Virus record (IMG/VR): IMGVR_UViG_3300000904_000003
Coordinates: 1 to 37,967 of that record
Origin: a virus
DNA length: 37,967 nt
Reading direction: 5' to 3' (one strand)
In this document: piece after piece, positions 6,453 to 14,576 of the stretch
How positions within the stretch are numbered: position 1 is the stretch's first letter
Layout of the letters: each line of letters begins with the position of its first letter
Made by a program: the position numbers and the translations under genes
Notes under the pieces: generated by a model
Databases searched by the model: none
The model's input: the letters and a program-made list of their open reading frames with translations, nothing else
Told to the model about the DNA's origin: nothing

Positions 6453-7775
6453 TTAGTTATCGCACATCCATGCGAGATTGCCTCCCGCGCCAGTGGCTAC
6501 GCTAAACGTAAGAGTCACCGACCCATTTGCATAGACCGTGTTCGTTAGAAGGCTCATGGCTGTAACTCCCGAAGCATTCATCCCCGTAATGGTGCAAGCG
6601 GCTGATGCTGTAGGGACAAAACCCGTGACCACGATTACGGTGGACGTGGCGGATATAAGCGCGACCGTGCCGTGAAAGTGGCCCAGGCTGTTGAGGGTGG
6701 CGGTGGAACTGCACGGAGACGCCACCGTGCAGATGGGGGAGCCGGCAATCGATCCGCTCGTGGCGGAGAGCGCACCTGCAACGGCAAACGCTCCGGTATG
6801 CGTCCAGGCTCCGGTGCCGCTGTTGGAGGTGATCGCTGTAATCCCGGATGCGAATCCCCCTGTGATTGTGAGCGCCAGCGTTCCTGTGCTGAAGGCGTCA
6901 TTTGCAAAACCGATGGTGTATCCCGACCCGGAGTTGGCGGTATATACGATTCGATTGTTCAGGGCGGCCCCGGAATTGATATAGGCAACCGAGGGTTGCG
7001 TCGAGGCGTTTCCAGTGAAGATTTGCACGCTGTTCTGCGTCGTCACGTTGACGGGCGCGGAGTTCGGTCCAGTGGCGATGAAGTTCCCGTTTGCAGTGAT
7101 ATTCCCTGTAGTCGTATACGAGGCGGAGCTGAGCGCCGCAGCGAAGGCGCAGGCAGAGGCGGCGTGCGTGCAGGTGAAGTAATTCTTGACGGTCCCACTA
7201 CTCGAAGCGCCTAGAACTTGGAAGTCGCCCTGAGTCGTGGAGTTCGCGCCATAAGAAAAAATCCTCCCCATGCCATTGAAATAGTCCAGCACAGACGCGT
7301 TAATCTGGTTGTTGGCCAGGGCCGCAGTGGCGATGTATTGCAGGGCGGCGATCGGCTTGCTCACGACAACTTCCGTTCCGTTCTCCGCCATCGAGGAGGC
7401 CGCGCACGTCCCCGCTGTCGTACCGACCATCTGGATCTGGCCTGCGGTTCCCACCGGGCACCCGCCCGGGCCGCTTCCCCCGCCCGTGGTGATGAGCGCC
7501 CCGGTAGCGTCGAGGCTGATTGGCACGAACGTACCGTCCGGCTTCATTCCATACACCGCCGCTTTGTACATGCCTGAGGGTGGCTGCGTACTGGTGCTGT
7601 TGCCGGATCCGATTGCGATCAGCAGCTCGTTGGCCGCGTCTAGGGAGATCGGTTGAAACGTTCCGTTCGGCAACGGGGCGTAGAAAGCATATTTGTAGAT
7701 GCCGGAAGGTGGATTCTGCGCAATTGCGGAGACGCCGAATATGAGCCAAAGCAGGGAGGGCGCAAAGCGTTTCAT
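6453..7775 (-). CDS. Fibre-like virion protein with signal-peptide-like N-terminus (440 aa)
   Basis: The last gene of the late operon. The N-terminus has a basic start, a hydrophobic core (LLWLIFGVSA) and an AIAQ cleavage-like site at about 17-20, like an exported protein. Two 32-residue repeats follow (about 22-53 and 65-96), each of the form PPSG-x-YK ... GTF-x-PISLDA. The remainder is a low-complexity, Gly/Ala/Ser/Thr/Asn-rich beta structure (NITANGNFIATGPNSAPV), typical of phage fibres and trimeric appendages, with eight cysteines. Likely role: receptor-binding fibre or exported surface protein. No S74 chaperone, lectin or hydrolase motif is seen. Confidence 0.65.
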   Translation of the reverse strand: MKRFAPSLLWLIFGVSAIAQNPPSGIYKYAFYAPLPNGTFQPISLDAANELLIAIGSGNSTSTQPPSGMYKAAVYGMKPDGTFVPISLDATGALITTGGGSGPGGCPVGTAGQIQMVGTTAGTCAASSMAENGTEVVVSKPIAALQYIATAALANNQINASVLDYFNGMGRIFSYGANSTTQGDFQVLGASSSGTVKNYFTCTHAASACAFAAALSSASYTTTGNITANGNFIATGPNSAPVNVTTQNSVQIFTGNASTQPSVAYINSGAALNNRIVYTANSGSGYTIGFANDAFSTGTLALTITGGFASGITAITSNSGTGAWTHTGAFAVAGALSATSGSIAGSPICTVASPCSSTATLNSLGHFHGTVALISATSTVIVVTGFVPTASAACTITGMNASGVTAMSLLTNTVYANGSVTLTFSVATGAGGNLAWMCDN

Positions 7776-7788
7776 GGGAGGGCCTTTC

Positions 7789-9222
7789 TTAGGGGTGAGT
7801 AACGAGACAGTTTACGGAGGTCATGGAGGTGACCGCCGTGGGGGACGGATTGAAGAGCTGCATTTGAAATTGTGTCGTGGTGATCGTGCCGCCGATATTG
7901 GCCGGGATCGAGACCCCTCCGACCACTCCAGTCGACATGCAGCCCGTCACAACGTAGTTGGTATCTGGCTCGGCCACCGGCATCGTCAGCGTGGCCACGC
8001 AATCGTTATTGGCCGGGCTCAAGCATCCGGTTCCCGTAGCGATCTGCATGCCTGCTCCAGGAGTCATCGCTGTCGTGACCTGCAGGGCTTTGACGGAAAT
8101 CGGGAATGGAATGGATACGGCTTTAGCTCCGGGAGATCCGCTTTGCGAGAGGGTATAGGTCGTTGTGGGATTGGCCCCCGCACCTAATACGTCCGTCCAG
8201 ATCCATTGATCGGTGGCTGAGAACGTTCCATTCCAGAAACTTCCCCCAACGGCCAGGGTCGACGAGTTGAAGTTGGCAGAAGAAGTTGCTGCGCCTAAAG
8301 CTCCCGCTCCAATTCCAGATGCACCGGATTCCACTCCAGATCCAAAGACTGTATTCGCGCTGACGAATGGGAAAGAGGTGTTGTTGAGAAAGGATATGTT
8401 CGCGCCTGGAGGGCCGAATATGGTCAGGGTTGGATTAGCGTTGGTTCCAGGATTCTGGAAAGACTGCATGCTAAAAGTTACAGGTGTCGATCCAGTTCCA
8501 TTCCATACATTCGCAGTGAAATTGAGCGCGGGAGAACTTACGTTCGCGCTGGATGTTGCGAGAGTGAGGGAAGCAAGGCTCTGTGTTTGCGAAAAAAAGT
8601 TGGCCAAGTCGTGCAATGCGATGTCTGTGACGGTTGGCCCGTTGGTCTGCACTCCTCCCGTTCCGGAGGCCACAACATTGCCCGCCGCCAGAGATGTGTT
8701 TGTGATGGTCGCGGTGGATACCGACGTTGGGGTGATGTTTGCCAGCCCCACGTTCACTGTCGAATTGCTCGTCGGATTCGTCACGCTGACGGTGACGCCC
8801 TGGGTGCCATTGCCGGATACGCTGGTCACGCCTGCGGCCACGGGCGGTACTAGTGTGCACCCTCCCGCCGCGCAGGTGTAATTCGCTGCCGGCATTACGC
8901 GCTGGTCGAAGATCATCGTATTCGTACAGGCGCTCGTCAGGCCCGCGATCGTATCGCTCGGGTTTGCGCCAGGCAGGATGTCGACCAGCGTTGCGGTCGC
9001 GTAGGCGCAGGCCGTCGTGATGGTCTTCTGAATCGTGGTCAGCGTGGTATTTCCCATGTTGACGTAAAACACCGTATTGGCCTGTTGGGTCTTGAACGGC
9101 GCAATCGTCTGCTGGGAAAAGGCTGTGGAGCAAAGGCTCCATAGTGCCGCCGATACGCAGAGGATGCCAAACCACGTGTAGGCGTCGCTCGGGATACTAT
9201 TCAGTTTCTTTCTCAACTCCAT
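7789..9222 (-). CDS. Fibre-like virion protein with N-terminal hydrophobic segment (477 aa)
   Basis: The ATG has GGAGG six bases upstream. Residues 17-36 (FGILCVSAALWSLCSTAFS) look like a signal peptide or membrane anchor, followed by a Gln-rich junction. The body has repetitive beta-strand composition (SVSGNGTQGVTVSVTNPT) and ends in a C-terminal domain with paired cysteines, including CLSPANNDC and a Cys close to the C-terminus. The gene overlaps the previous fibre gene by 10 bases and precedes the third by 13. It is probably a tail fibre or surface adhesin of the particle. The export signal is unusual for a virion protein. Confidence 0.65.
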   Translation of the reverse strand: MELRKKLNSIPSDAYTWFGILCVSAALWSLCSTAFSQQTIAPFKTQQANTVFYVNMGNTTLTTIQKTITTACAYATATLVDILPGANPSDTIAGLTSACTNTMIFDQRVMPAANYTCAAGGCTLVPPVAAGVTSVSGNGTQGVTVSVTNPTSNSTVNVGLANITPTSVSTATITNTSLAAGNVVASGTGGVQTNGPTVTDIALHDLANFFSQTQSLASLTLATSSANVSSPALNFTANVWNGTGSTPVTFSMQSFQNPGTNANPTLTIFGPPGANISFLNNTSFPFVSANTVFGSGVESGASGIGAGALGAATSSANFNSSTLAVGGSFWNGTFSATDQWIWTDVLGAGANPTTTYTLSQSGSPGAKAVSIPFPISVKALQVTTAMTPGAGMQIATGTGCLSPANNDCVATLTMPVAEPDTNYVVTGCMSTGVVGGVSIPANIGGTITTTQFQMQLFNPSPTAVTSMTSVNCLVTHP

Positions 9223-9986
9223 GTCGCTCCTCCAAAGGGGTAGTAGTTACCGTCTTCATCCAACATCCAGGCCTGCGCGGTTGCCCCGCCCGGCACCGGA
9301 TTCACCTCGGGCGGGTTTTTGAAGTTGACCGGCCAACTCATCGTCCAGCCTCCGGCTCCGTTCTGCTTTACCAGGGTTAGGATCGGTGTTCCTGGGGTGA
9401 AGTTCTGCGCAGTCGAGCTCACACTCTGGTTCAACGTCAGGCTCTGCCCATTTCCATTCGCGCCGTTGAACTCCGCGACGCCGCCCACGATCGGCACGAT
9501 CACCAGGCCGCCGAAGCTGAAAGAGCCGGTCACGATTAGGTTGCCGTCGATCGTGATCGAGCCGTCGATCGTCTGCAGGGCTTGCGACGGTGGGTTGGTG
9601 AGGACCGGGATTCCGTTGGGCGATGACGGAGGCGACGGGTAGATCTGCGGCGCGTTGCTCAGGTCGATGGTCTGCGCGCCGACGAACTGATACGCCCCGC
9701 ACTGCAGGATGTTTCCGTCGCCGTCCAGCAGCGTGATGGCGTAGTAGGTGCCGGCGGGGAAGATCACGTCGTTTCCCCACAGCTTGATGCTTAGGCCGCT
9801 GCCGAGGTCGTAAAAATCTTCAGGACCTGGCTGTGACACATTCGAGGTTCCTTTGATGCAGGGCAGCGTCAGGCCAAACCCGCACAGCGCGATTCGCAGC
9901 ACTGCAGGGCTTGCCGTGGTTCCGGCCGCGACGCCGCTCACATCCTGCAGGGTCGCGGTTAACGTGATCTGGGGAGTTAGTGGCAT
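9213..9986 (-). CDS. Fibre-like virion protein (257 aa)
   Basis: The N-terminal 100 residues form a likely beta-sandwich attachment domain (ITLTATLQDVSGVAAGT), followed by a proline-rich linker (YPSPPSSPNGIPVLTNPP) and a repeat-like region with alternating small strands (GSITIDGNLIVTGSFSFGG). The C-terminus has aromatic residues (WMLDEDGNYYPFGGATWS). Unlike the next two genes it has no hydrophobic leader. That suggests it is the particle-anchored part of the fibre assembly, but this is inference. No clear Shine-Dalgarno precedes the ATG at 9986. Confidence 0.6.
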   Translation of the reverse strand: MPLTPQITLTATLQDVSGVAAGTTASPAVLRIALCGFGLTLPCIKGTSNVSQPGPEDFYDLGSGLSIKLWGNDVIFPAGTYYAITLLDGDGNILQCGAYQFVGAQTIDLSNAPQIYPSPPSSPNGIPVLTNPPSQALQTIDGSITIDGNLIVTGSFSFGGLVIVPIVGGVAEFNGANGNGQSLTLNQSVSSTAQNFTPGTPILTLVKQNGAGGWTMSWPVNFKNPPEVNPVPGGATAQAWMLDEDGNYYPFGGATWS

Positions 9987-9996
9987 AGGGGGAGGG

Positions 9997-10443
9997 TTAC
10001 TCGAAGAACATCGTAAGCCCCATCGTCACGCGACTGGGGTGGTTTTGTTTGTCGCTGATGATGTTGTCCTTGAACCACTGCCGCATCGGCCTGTCAAGAA
10101 ACAACCAGTAAAAGCAAGGGCGCTCTTTCTCACACAACGTATCTTCCAGCGTCTTGCCTTCGCCGAAGTCGGAACTGCTATGGCCAAAGTAGATATCGTC
10201 CACGTCATGCAGCAACCTCTGGTAGATACGGGTGTTGTGGTCGATGCGTATCAGTTCGTTCGGCTCGTTAGCCCGGAACTCATCTGCGGTCCCGATCACG
10301 TCCATCCACTCGCCCCATCCCGCACGCACGCGATTACGCAGGCAGTAGCAGATGGCTTTCATCTGCTCGAGGCTCCCCCGCGGCCCGGCCTCGAACGCGG
10401 CGTAGCGTACCAGCATCACGCGGTCCACATCTTTCTGTGTCAT
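9997..10443 (-). CDS. SleB-like cell-wall hydrolase (candidate endolysin)
   Basis: The N-terminus reads VRYAAFEAGPRGSLEQMKAI and continues into CLRNRVRAGW, which resembles the SleB/hydrolase-2 pattern (A-x-x-x-x-AEA-x-G-x-x-x-G-Q-x-AVA-x-V-x-x-NRV) with E18 at the position of the catalytic glutamate. The C-terminal VTMGLTMFFE resembles the family's closing (I/V)G-x-H-x-F strand. SleB-type enzymes cleave peptidoglycan glycan chains. There is no signal peptide or membrane segment, so release would need a holin, which was not found. It directly precedes the fibre genes and overlaps its upstream neighbour by ATGA. A virion-associated muralytic role is the alternative. Confidence 0.5.
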   Translation of the reverse strand: MTQKDVDRVMLVRYAAFEAGPRGSLEQMKAICYCLRNRVRAGWGEWMDVIGTADEFRANEPNELIRIDHNTRIYQRLLHDVDDIYFGHSSSDFGEGKTLEDTLCEKERPCFYWLFLDRPMRQWFKDNIISDKQNHPSRVTMGLTMFFE

Positions 10444-10679
10444 CGGCGGCGTCCTCTCAGTTGGCAGCGGTGAGGCCAGGCGCGATCGATGTTGACCGCG
10501 TGGCGATTCTTATCCCGGTACGACGCAAAGCACCGCGCGCACATTCTGAATTCCTCTACCTTCCAGCCGTCAGCTCCGGTGTCGCGGTACGAGGTTTGTA
10601 CATGCGTCGAGCGGCGCGGGCAGCACACGCAGGTTTTATCCAGTCCGTACACTCCTCGGCATGGGAAACGCGGCGTCAC
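10440..10679 (-). CDS. Small zinc-binding hypothetical protein (79 aa), GTG start
   Basis: The GTG at 10679 overlaps the upstream TGA (GTGA) and the gene's own TGA overlaps the next ATG. The frame is open further upstream but that part shadows the neighbour. Four cysteines in CVCCPR and CARCF, separated by about 29 residues, form a plausible zinc site. The C-terminus is basic (RCQLRGRRR). No family is recognised. Confidence 0.6.
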   Translation of the reverse strand: MTPRFPCRGVYGLDKTCVCCPRRSTHVQTSYRDTGADGWKVEEFRMCARCFASYRDKNRHAVNIDRAWPHRCQLRGRRR

Positions 10680-10900
10680 GCCAGATGCACCTTCTGTTTC
10701 TGGTTCTCGACGATGAACTGCTTTGTCAGATGGGCCTTGTGACTCTCCCATCCGCTCTCGAATCCGGCGTTGAACATCTTCCTCGCAGCATCCGTCTGAA
10801 CGTCGCTCATGGCGGCCTCGCGGAACTTCGGCAACACCTGGCTGCGCCAAAGCTCATCGCACATTTTGCTTCGGAACTTCTCGTCGTTCTCCATATCCAT
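10676..10900 (-). CDS. Helical hypothetical protein (74 aa)
   Basis: The ATG at 10900 follows AAAGGTGAACTG. A longer frame upstream is open but overlaps the previous gene and lacks a ribosome site. The product is helical and charged (MENDEKFRSKMCDELWRSQV), with a central AARKMFNAGFESGWESHK segment. That segment resembles the A-x-x-x-F-x-x-G-(W/F)-x-x-x short helices found in many small phage proteins. The role is unknown. Confidence 0.6.
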   Translation of the reverse strand: MDMENDEKFRSKMCDELWRSQVLPKFREAAMSDVQTDAARKMFNAGFESGWESHKAHLTKQFIVENQKQKVHLA

Positions 10901-10904
10901 CAGT

Positions 10905-11060
10905 TCACCTTTTTGCGTGTAAGCGTCGAGCTGCCTCGCGCAAAACTTCTTCGTTGTATTGCCAGCCTTCTTTCTTGGCTTCGTCCGCAAACATGATCAA
11001 GGTATTCGCTATGATCTCGTCGGAAGATGTCTTCAACTCGTCGTTTGTGTTCGTTGCCAT
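10905..11060 (-). CDS. Helical microprotein (51 aa)
   Basis: The ATG at 11060 forms a TGATG overlap with the stop of the gene before it, after GGTGAAC. The 51-residue product is helical, with an acidic first half and a basic second half (KKEGWQYNEEVLREAARRLH). The stop lies 4 bases before the next ATG. The longer frame in the same phase only shadows the upstream gene. The function is unknown. Confidence 0.6.
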   Translation of the reverse strand: MATNTNDELKTSSDEIIANTLIMFADEAKKEGWQYNEEVLREAARRLHAKR

Positions 11061-12130
11061 CAGTTCACCGTCTCTCCGTTGCGCCACATGTAGAGCTGCT
11101 GCAAATACCACTCCGCCGCCGGACCAGTGCTCAACGGAAACGCCCGATGTGCCTCTGCCTCGGTGATCACCCCCGCTCGAATCATCGTCATCAGCGCCGT
11201 TCGCCAGCCCACGTACTTCGCCGAAGTCGGCACACCGAACTCGTCGAAGCCCATGATCATCCACTCGGTGCCCAGCGGGGCCTGCAGGGTGCCTACTCTC
11301 AGGAACTCCGGCACTTCTGCCTCGTATGCCTCGCGCTCCATCAGCATCCCGCTCGCGGTCTGGATCATGTCGCCGGCCAGGTGAAAGCTCTTGTCGGCCT
11401 CCGCGTTGTACTTCGCCTTGCGCAGCCGCTTGGCCTTCACGAGCTCGCCCTCGGCTGCCTGCGTCATCTCGCCGGCCTTCACCTGGGCATAGTCGTGTTG
11501 CATGGCGGTCTGGCCGTTCCACATCGGGTTGCGGATCACCAGCGGCAGCACACCGCTCTTTCCGTTGGCGCTCATCTTCACGATGCGGTCGTCTTTCAGG
11601 AGTACGCGATCCTTGCTCCCCAGCGCCCCGCACAGCCGCTCGTAGAACTGCCAGGGGCTCAGGACCTCGCCGCGCCTCATCTCTTCGTTTTCGCGGCCTT
11701 CCCAGCGTTCCTGTCCCTTCCACTTGTTGCGCTCCTGCTCGGCCGCCAGCAGCTCGTGGATCCGCCAGCGCATCTCCAGCTCCTGCTCGGGCGTCTTGGC
11801 GTCCTCGATCTCCATCTGCATCCGCTCCATCGCCTCCTGCACGCGCGGGTGGCGGCCCAGCTCGTTCATCTGCCGGGTTGCCTTCTCTTCCTTGTGCCAG
11901 TCGGCGAAGCTCGGAGCATCACCCACCGCGACGCCATCGATGCCCATGCCCAGCGCGAGGCCCAGCCCGTCCAGCGCCTGCTCATCACTCGCGCGGGTAT
12001 CGGCGACGTAGCGGCCTCCGTCAATCTCCTCCGCCGCCTTGCGGATCTCCGCCTCGGCCGGGTGAGCCTTCGGCGCGCTCTGGTGGCGGCGCGCAATGTG
12101 GAGTGCTGCGCTCTGTGGTTTGTTGCTCAT
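11060..12130 (-). CDS. Hypothetical phage protein (356 aa)
   Basis: The ATG at 12130 overlaps the Acb2 stop (ATGA). The N-terminal 100 residues are basic and Ala-rich, and residues 75-150 form a charged helix with many Glu/Arg pairs (QEAMERMQMEIEDAKTPEQE). The second half is a mixed domain (SPWQFYERLCGALGSKDRV ... GFDEFGVPTSAKYVGWRTAL). I see no catalytic motif. Its place between the large internal-virion candidates and the lysin suggests a minor virion or assembly protein. The family is not recognised. Confidence 0.6.
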   Translation of the reverse strand: MSNKPQSAALHIARRHQSAPKAHPAEAEIRKAAEEIDGGRYVADTRASDEQALDGLGLALGMGIDGVAVGDAPSFADWHKEEKATRQMNELGRHPRVQEAMERMQMEIEDAKTPEQELEMRWRIHELLAAEQERNKWKGQERWEGRENEEMRRGEVLSPWQFYERLCGALGSKDRVLLKDDRIVKMSANGKSGVLPLVIRNPMWNGQTAMQHDYAQVKAGEMTQAAEGELVKAKRLRKAKYNAEADKSFHLAGDMIQTASGMLMEREAYEAEVPEFLRVGTLQAPLGTEWMIMGFDEFGVPTSAKYVGWRTALMTMIRAGVITEAEAHRAFPLSTGPAAEWYLQQLYMWRNGETVN

Positions 12131-12348
12131 TGGTCTGCCTCCGGGTTGCACGCGATCGCCAGATTCATCGCCATCACGGTCTCGCGCAGATGACGCATTG
12201 CCGCTGTCTTGTCCGCGCAGTCCGGCACGCTCTTATCGAACAGCTCCGCGAGTTCCTTGGCCGAGTTGCGCAGGTCGAAGTACTTGGCAAGTCGCGTCGG
12301 CGTCGGCGTGTGATATTGAAACCAGTTGTCGATGTCTTCCTGTCTCAT
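12127..12348 (-). CDS. acb2: Acb2/Tad1-like anti-CBASS nucleotide sponge
   Basis: The 73-residue protein fits the Acb2 (T4 Vs.4) family closely in length and pattern: FQYHTPTPTRLAKYFDLRN near the N-terminus (aromatic-H-x-P, then K22-Y23 and R27), LAELFDKSVPDCADKTAAM in the middle, and LRETVMAMNLAIACN at the end, matching the family's L-x-x-A-x-M-x-x-N-x-x-I-A ending. Acb2 forms hexamers that bind cyclic di- and trinucleotides and so block CBASS effectors. Relatives also bind Thoeris-type signals. It overlaps both neighbours by ATGA and would be made with the virion proteins. The family call is from pattern memory; the ligand range is unknown. Confidence 0.75.
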   Translation of the reverse strand: MRQEDIDNWFQYHTPTPTRLAKYFDLRNSAKELAELFDKSVPDCADKTAAMRHLRETVMAMNLAIACNPEADQ

Positions 12349-14576
12349 TGCTGGCCTTCTTTCTTCTCTTCCTGTTGTGGTTGGTTCTCCTGAATCATCG
12401 CAGATGAGATCAGCGCCGCCGCCGTCTTTGGCGTGACGTTGTTACGCACGGCATAATCCAGCAGCTTGCCCACGCGCGGACTAGTCGCCGCCATCTGCAA
12501 CATCCACCTCTCAGCCTTCGCGCCGGCATAGGCTCCCGCGACCGCGCCCTCGTAGCCGCCGATCTGGTGGCCGAGATACGCACCCGCGAACCCTCCCACC
12601 TTGCCATGCATGACGTTGTGCAGCACGCTCATGCTCATGCCCTTCAGCCCTGCTGCTGCCTTCGGGGTGTTCAGGATGTTCGAGATCCTGGTCATGCCCT
12701 CCATGCCGTCCTTGCCGATGACGTTTTCCATGCGGGTGATGCCGTAACGCTTGATGAGCTGCTGCATCCCGTTCTGCATCCGGACTCCGCTCAGCACGCG
12801 GCCACCTTCAACCTGCGAGGCGTACCGGTCGTTGACGTTGGCGGCGTGGTTAATCACGTCATTCAGGCTGTCCAGTACCTTCGAGCGGTTCCACAGCTTC
12901 GTGGCCTGCTGGCGATCGCCCTGCGAGATCCCCGGCGTGTTGTCGATGAGATTGTCGATTTGCTTTTCATAATCGAACTTCGCGGTGAAGTCGCCGCGTG
13001 CGCCGGCTGATGCTCTCGCCCGGTTCAGAGTGTTGAACGTTCCATTCGTAGCCTGGTCGAACTTCTGATAGATCGGTCTCGCCGCATTTTGGAGCTGATC
13101 GGCGGCATCGCCGAAGTGACTCACGCCCTCGGCGGCGGCATTCGACTGGATCTCTGGGAAGTGTGGCAGGGTGCTTGTATAGCTGTGGTACATGTCCATC
13201 TGTTCCTGCAGGTCGTCGCGGGCTTCGGTGAAGCCGTTGATTTGTCCGGGGGTCGCGCCTTCGGGCGGATGGTCGACCAGATCGTTCAACTGGCTTAGTT
13301 TTGCCTGCGCGGCCTCGGGGCCAGCTGCGACGAGATCCCCGCCGCCTGTCACCTTCGTACTTCCTGTTTCTTCACCTGGTTTGAGGTCGGTGAGGTACTG
13401 AAGGATTGGCTCTTTGTGGGTCGGGCCTTGGAACGGCTCCCGATCGTCGACGGGCGGCAACGGCTCATCGTCGCCATATTTGAACGCGCCTTCGTTGTAT
13501 GGCTCCGTCTTCGCGGCAGTGCCTGATCCCTTTCCGGGCGCGTACTCGGTGCCGATCTGCTTGGTGCGCGGCGTAGAGCCTGCCGGCGTCTCCTCGGAGA
13601 TCGCGCCCGTTCCCTTGATGGTGAAGGGATACGGCTGGGCGTCCTCCGGAGCTGGAAGCAGCCGCGCCGGGTCGGTGATCTGGTTTGCCACCCTGCGGCC
13701 CTGGTTGGCCTCCTCCAGTCCTTCGCGGGTTGCGCGCTGGGCGAGATTACGGAAGATGCGCGGCGCTGCTGCCTGCTGTTTCGCGCCCTCCTTGGGCACC
13801 TCGCTGATCTTCACGTCGCCGCGTGGCCCTGTTCCGGGTCGCTGTGAGGCAAGCGTCTGCACGTCCTCGCCGGCGATGTTCTCGAGCGCGGGTGCGGTGC
13901 GCTCTCCAAAGGCTCCCAGCGCCCCTAAGCCACCCTCCACCGCGCCTCCTGTCACTCCAGTAACCGCGCCGCTCTCCAGGGCGGTCGGAACGTCCGCGCC
14001 GTGCGCCGTCGCTTGCGCGGTCCCCACGCCCATCGTCCTCAATCCGGTCTGCAATGCCTCTTGAATACGCGGGTACTTCTCCAGCGTCTTCAACAACGGG
14101 GTAAGGTGGGCAAACTTCTCTGCCACCGTCATGCCCTTGACCGCTTCATCTCCCAGCGCAAACTCCGCGATATTCTCCAGTCCGTATCCCGTCTTTCCCG
14201 CGATCGTGTCGGGGATCGGCGCGGCGGCGGCGGCGTGAATCTTCTTCGCCGTCTCGGGTGCCAGGTCAAGGGCATCGCTTCCGCTCATCGGATGAAACAG
14301 CTTTCCGAGGTTGGAGATGGTCTCCGCGCCGCCCTTTTTCACGGCTTGCCAAGCCTCCCCCGCCTCCTTCGGAAGTTCGTTCGTCAAGCTGTCTTTCAGG
14401 TTGTCGCCGAGTGAGGGCGTGGCTGCGGGTGCGCCGGTGGGTGCGGAACTTGGCGCAGCTCCCACCGGCGCGCCGAGGCCTGCCAATGGATCTGCGCTCC
14501 CGCTGCTCGGTGCGGGAGTGGGTGGAGCGCCTACCGGCATCCCGAGGCCTGCGAGTGGATCTGCAGCGGCGCTCAA
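12345..14576 (-). CDS. Large internal-virion / DNA-ejection candidate (743 aa), TTG start
   Basis: The frame opens with a TTG that overlaps the upstream TGA (TTGA), after GGTGGTG. The N-terminus has two copies of an ADPLAGLG-x-PVGA unit within 45 residues, in a Pro/Ala-rich disordered lead. The middle carries glycine-rich stretches (GAVTGVTGGAVEGGLGALGA) that could insert in membranes. The C-terminal third is helical, ending with another glycine-rich hydrophobic patch (GGFAGAYLGHQIGG) and an acidic, Gln-rich tail. Size, position and membrane-active patches resemble podovirus ejection proteins (T7 gp16, P22 gp16), but no lytic transglycosylase motif is seen. Confidence 0.6.
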   Translation of the reverse strand: MSAAADPLAGLGMPVGAPPTPAPSSGSADPLAGLGAPVGAAPSSAPTGAPAATPSLGDNLKDSLTNELPKEAGEAWQAVKKGGAETISNLGKLFHPMSGSDALDLAPETAKKIHAAAAAPIPDTIAGKTGYGLENIAEFALGDEAVKGMTVAEKFAHLTPLLKTLEKYPRIQEALQTGLRTMGVGTAQATAHGADVPTALESGAVTGVTGGAVEGGLGALGAFGERTAPALENIAGEDVQTLASQRPGTGPRGDVKISEVPKEGAKQQAAAPRIFRNLAQRATREGLEEANQGRRVANQITDPARLLPAPEDAQPYPFTIKGTGAISEETPAGSTPRTKQIGTEYAPGKGSGTAAKTEPYNEGAFKYGDDEPLPPVDDREPFQGPTHKEPILQYLTDLKPGEETGSTKVTGGGDLVAAGPEAAQAKLSQLNDLVDHPPEGATPGQINGFTEARDDLQEQMDMYHSYTSTLPHFPEIQSNAAAEGVSHFGDAADQLQNAARPIYQKFDQATNGTFNTLNRARASAGARGDFTAKFDYEKQIDNLIDNTPGISQGDRQQATKLWNRSKVLDSLNDVINHAANVNDRYASQVEGGRVLSGVRMQNGMQQLIKRYGITRMENVIGKDGMEGMTRISNILNTPKAAAGLKGMSMSVLHNVMHGKVGGFAGAYLGHQIGGYEGAVAGAYAGAKAERWMLQMAATSPRVGKLLDYAVRNNVTPKTAAALISSAMIQENQPQQEEKKEGQQ

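Noticed and set aside
11027-12393. Two long + strand frames opposite the 356-residue gene and Acb2
   Set aside because: Both are antisense to tightly coupled genes and overlap each other; the composition is that of shadow frames.
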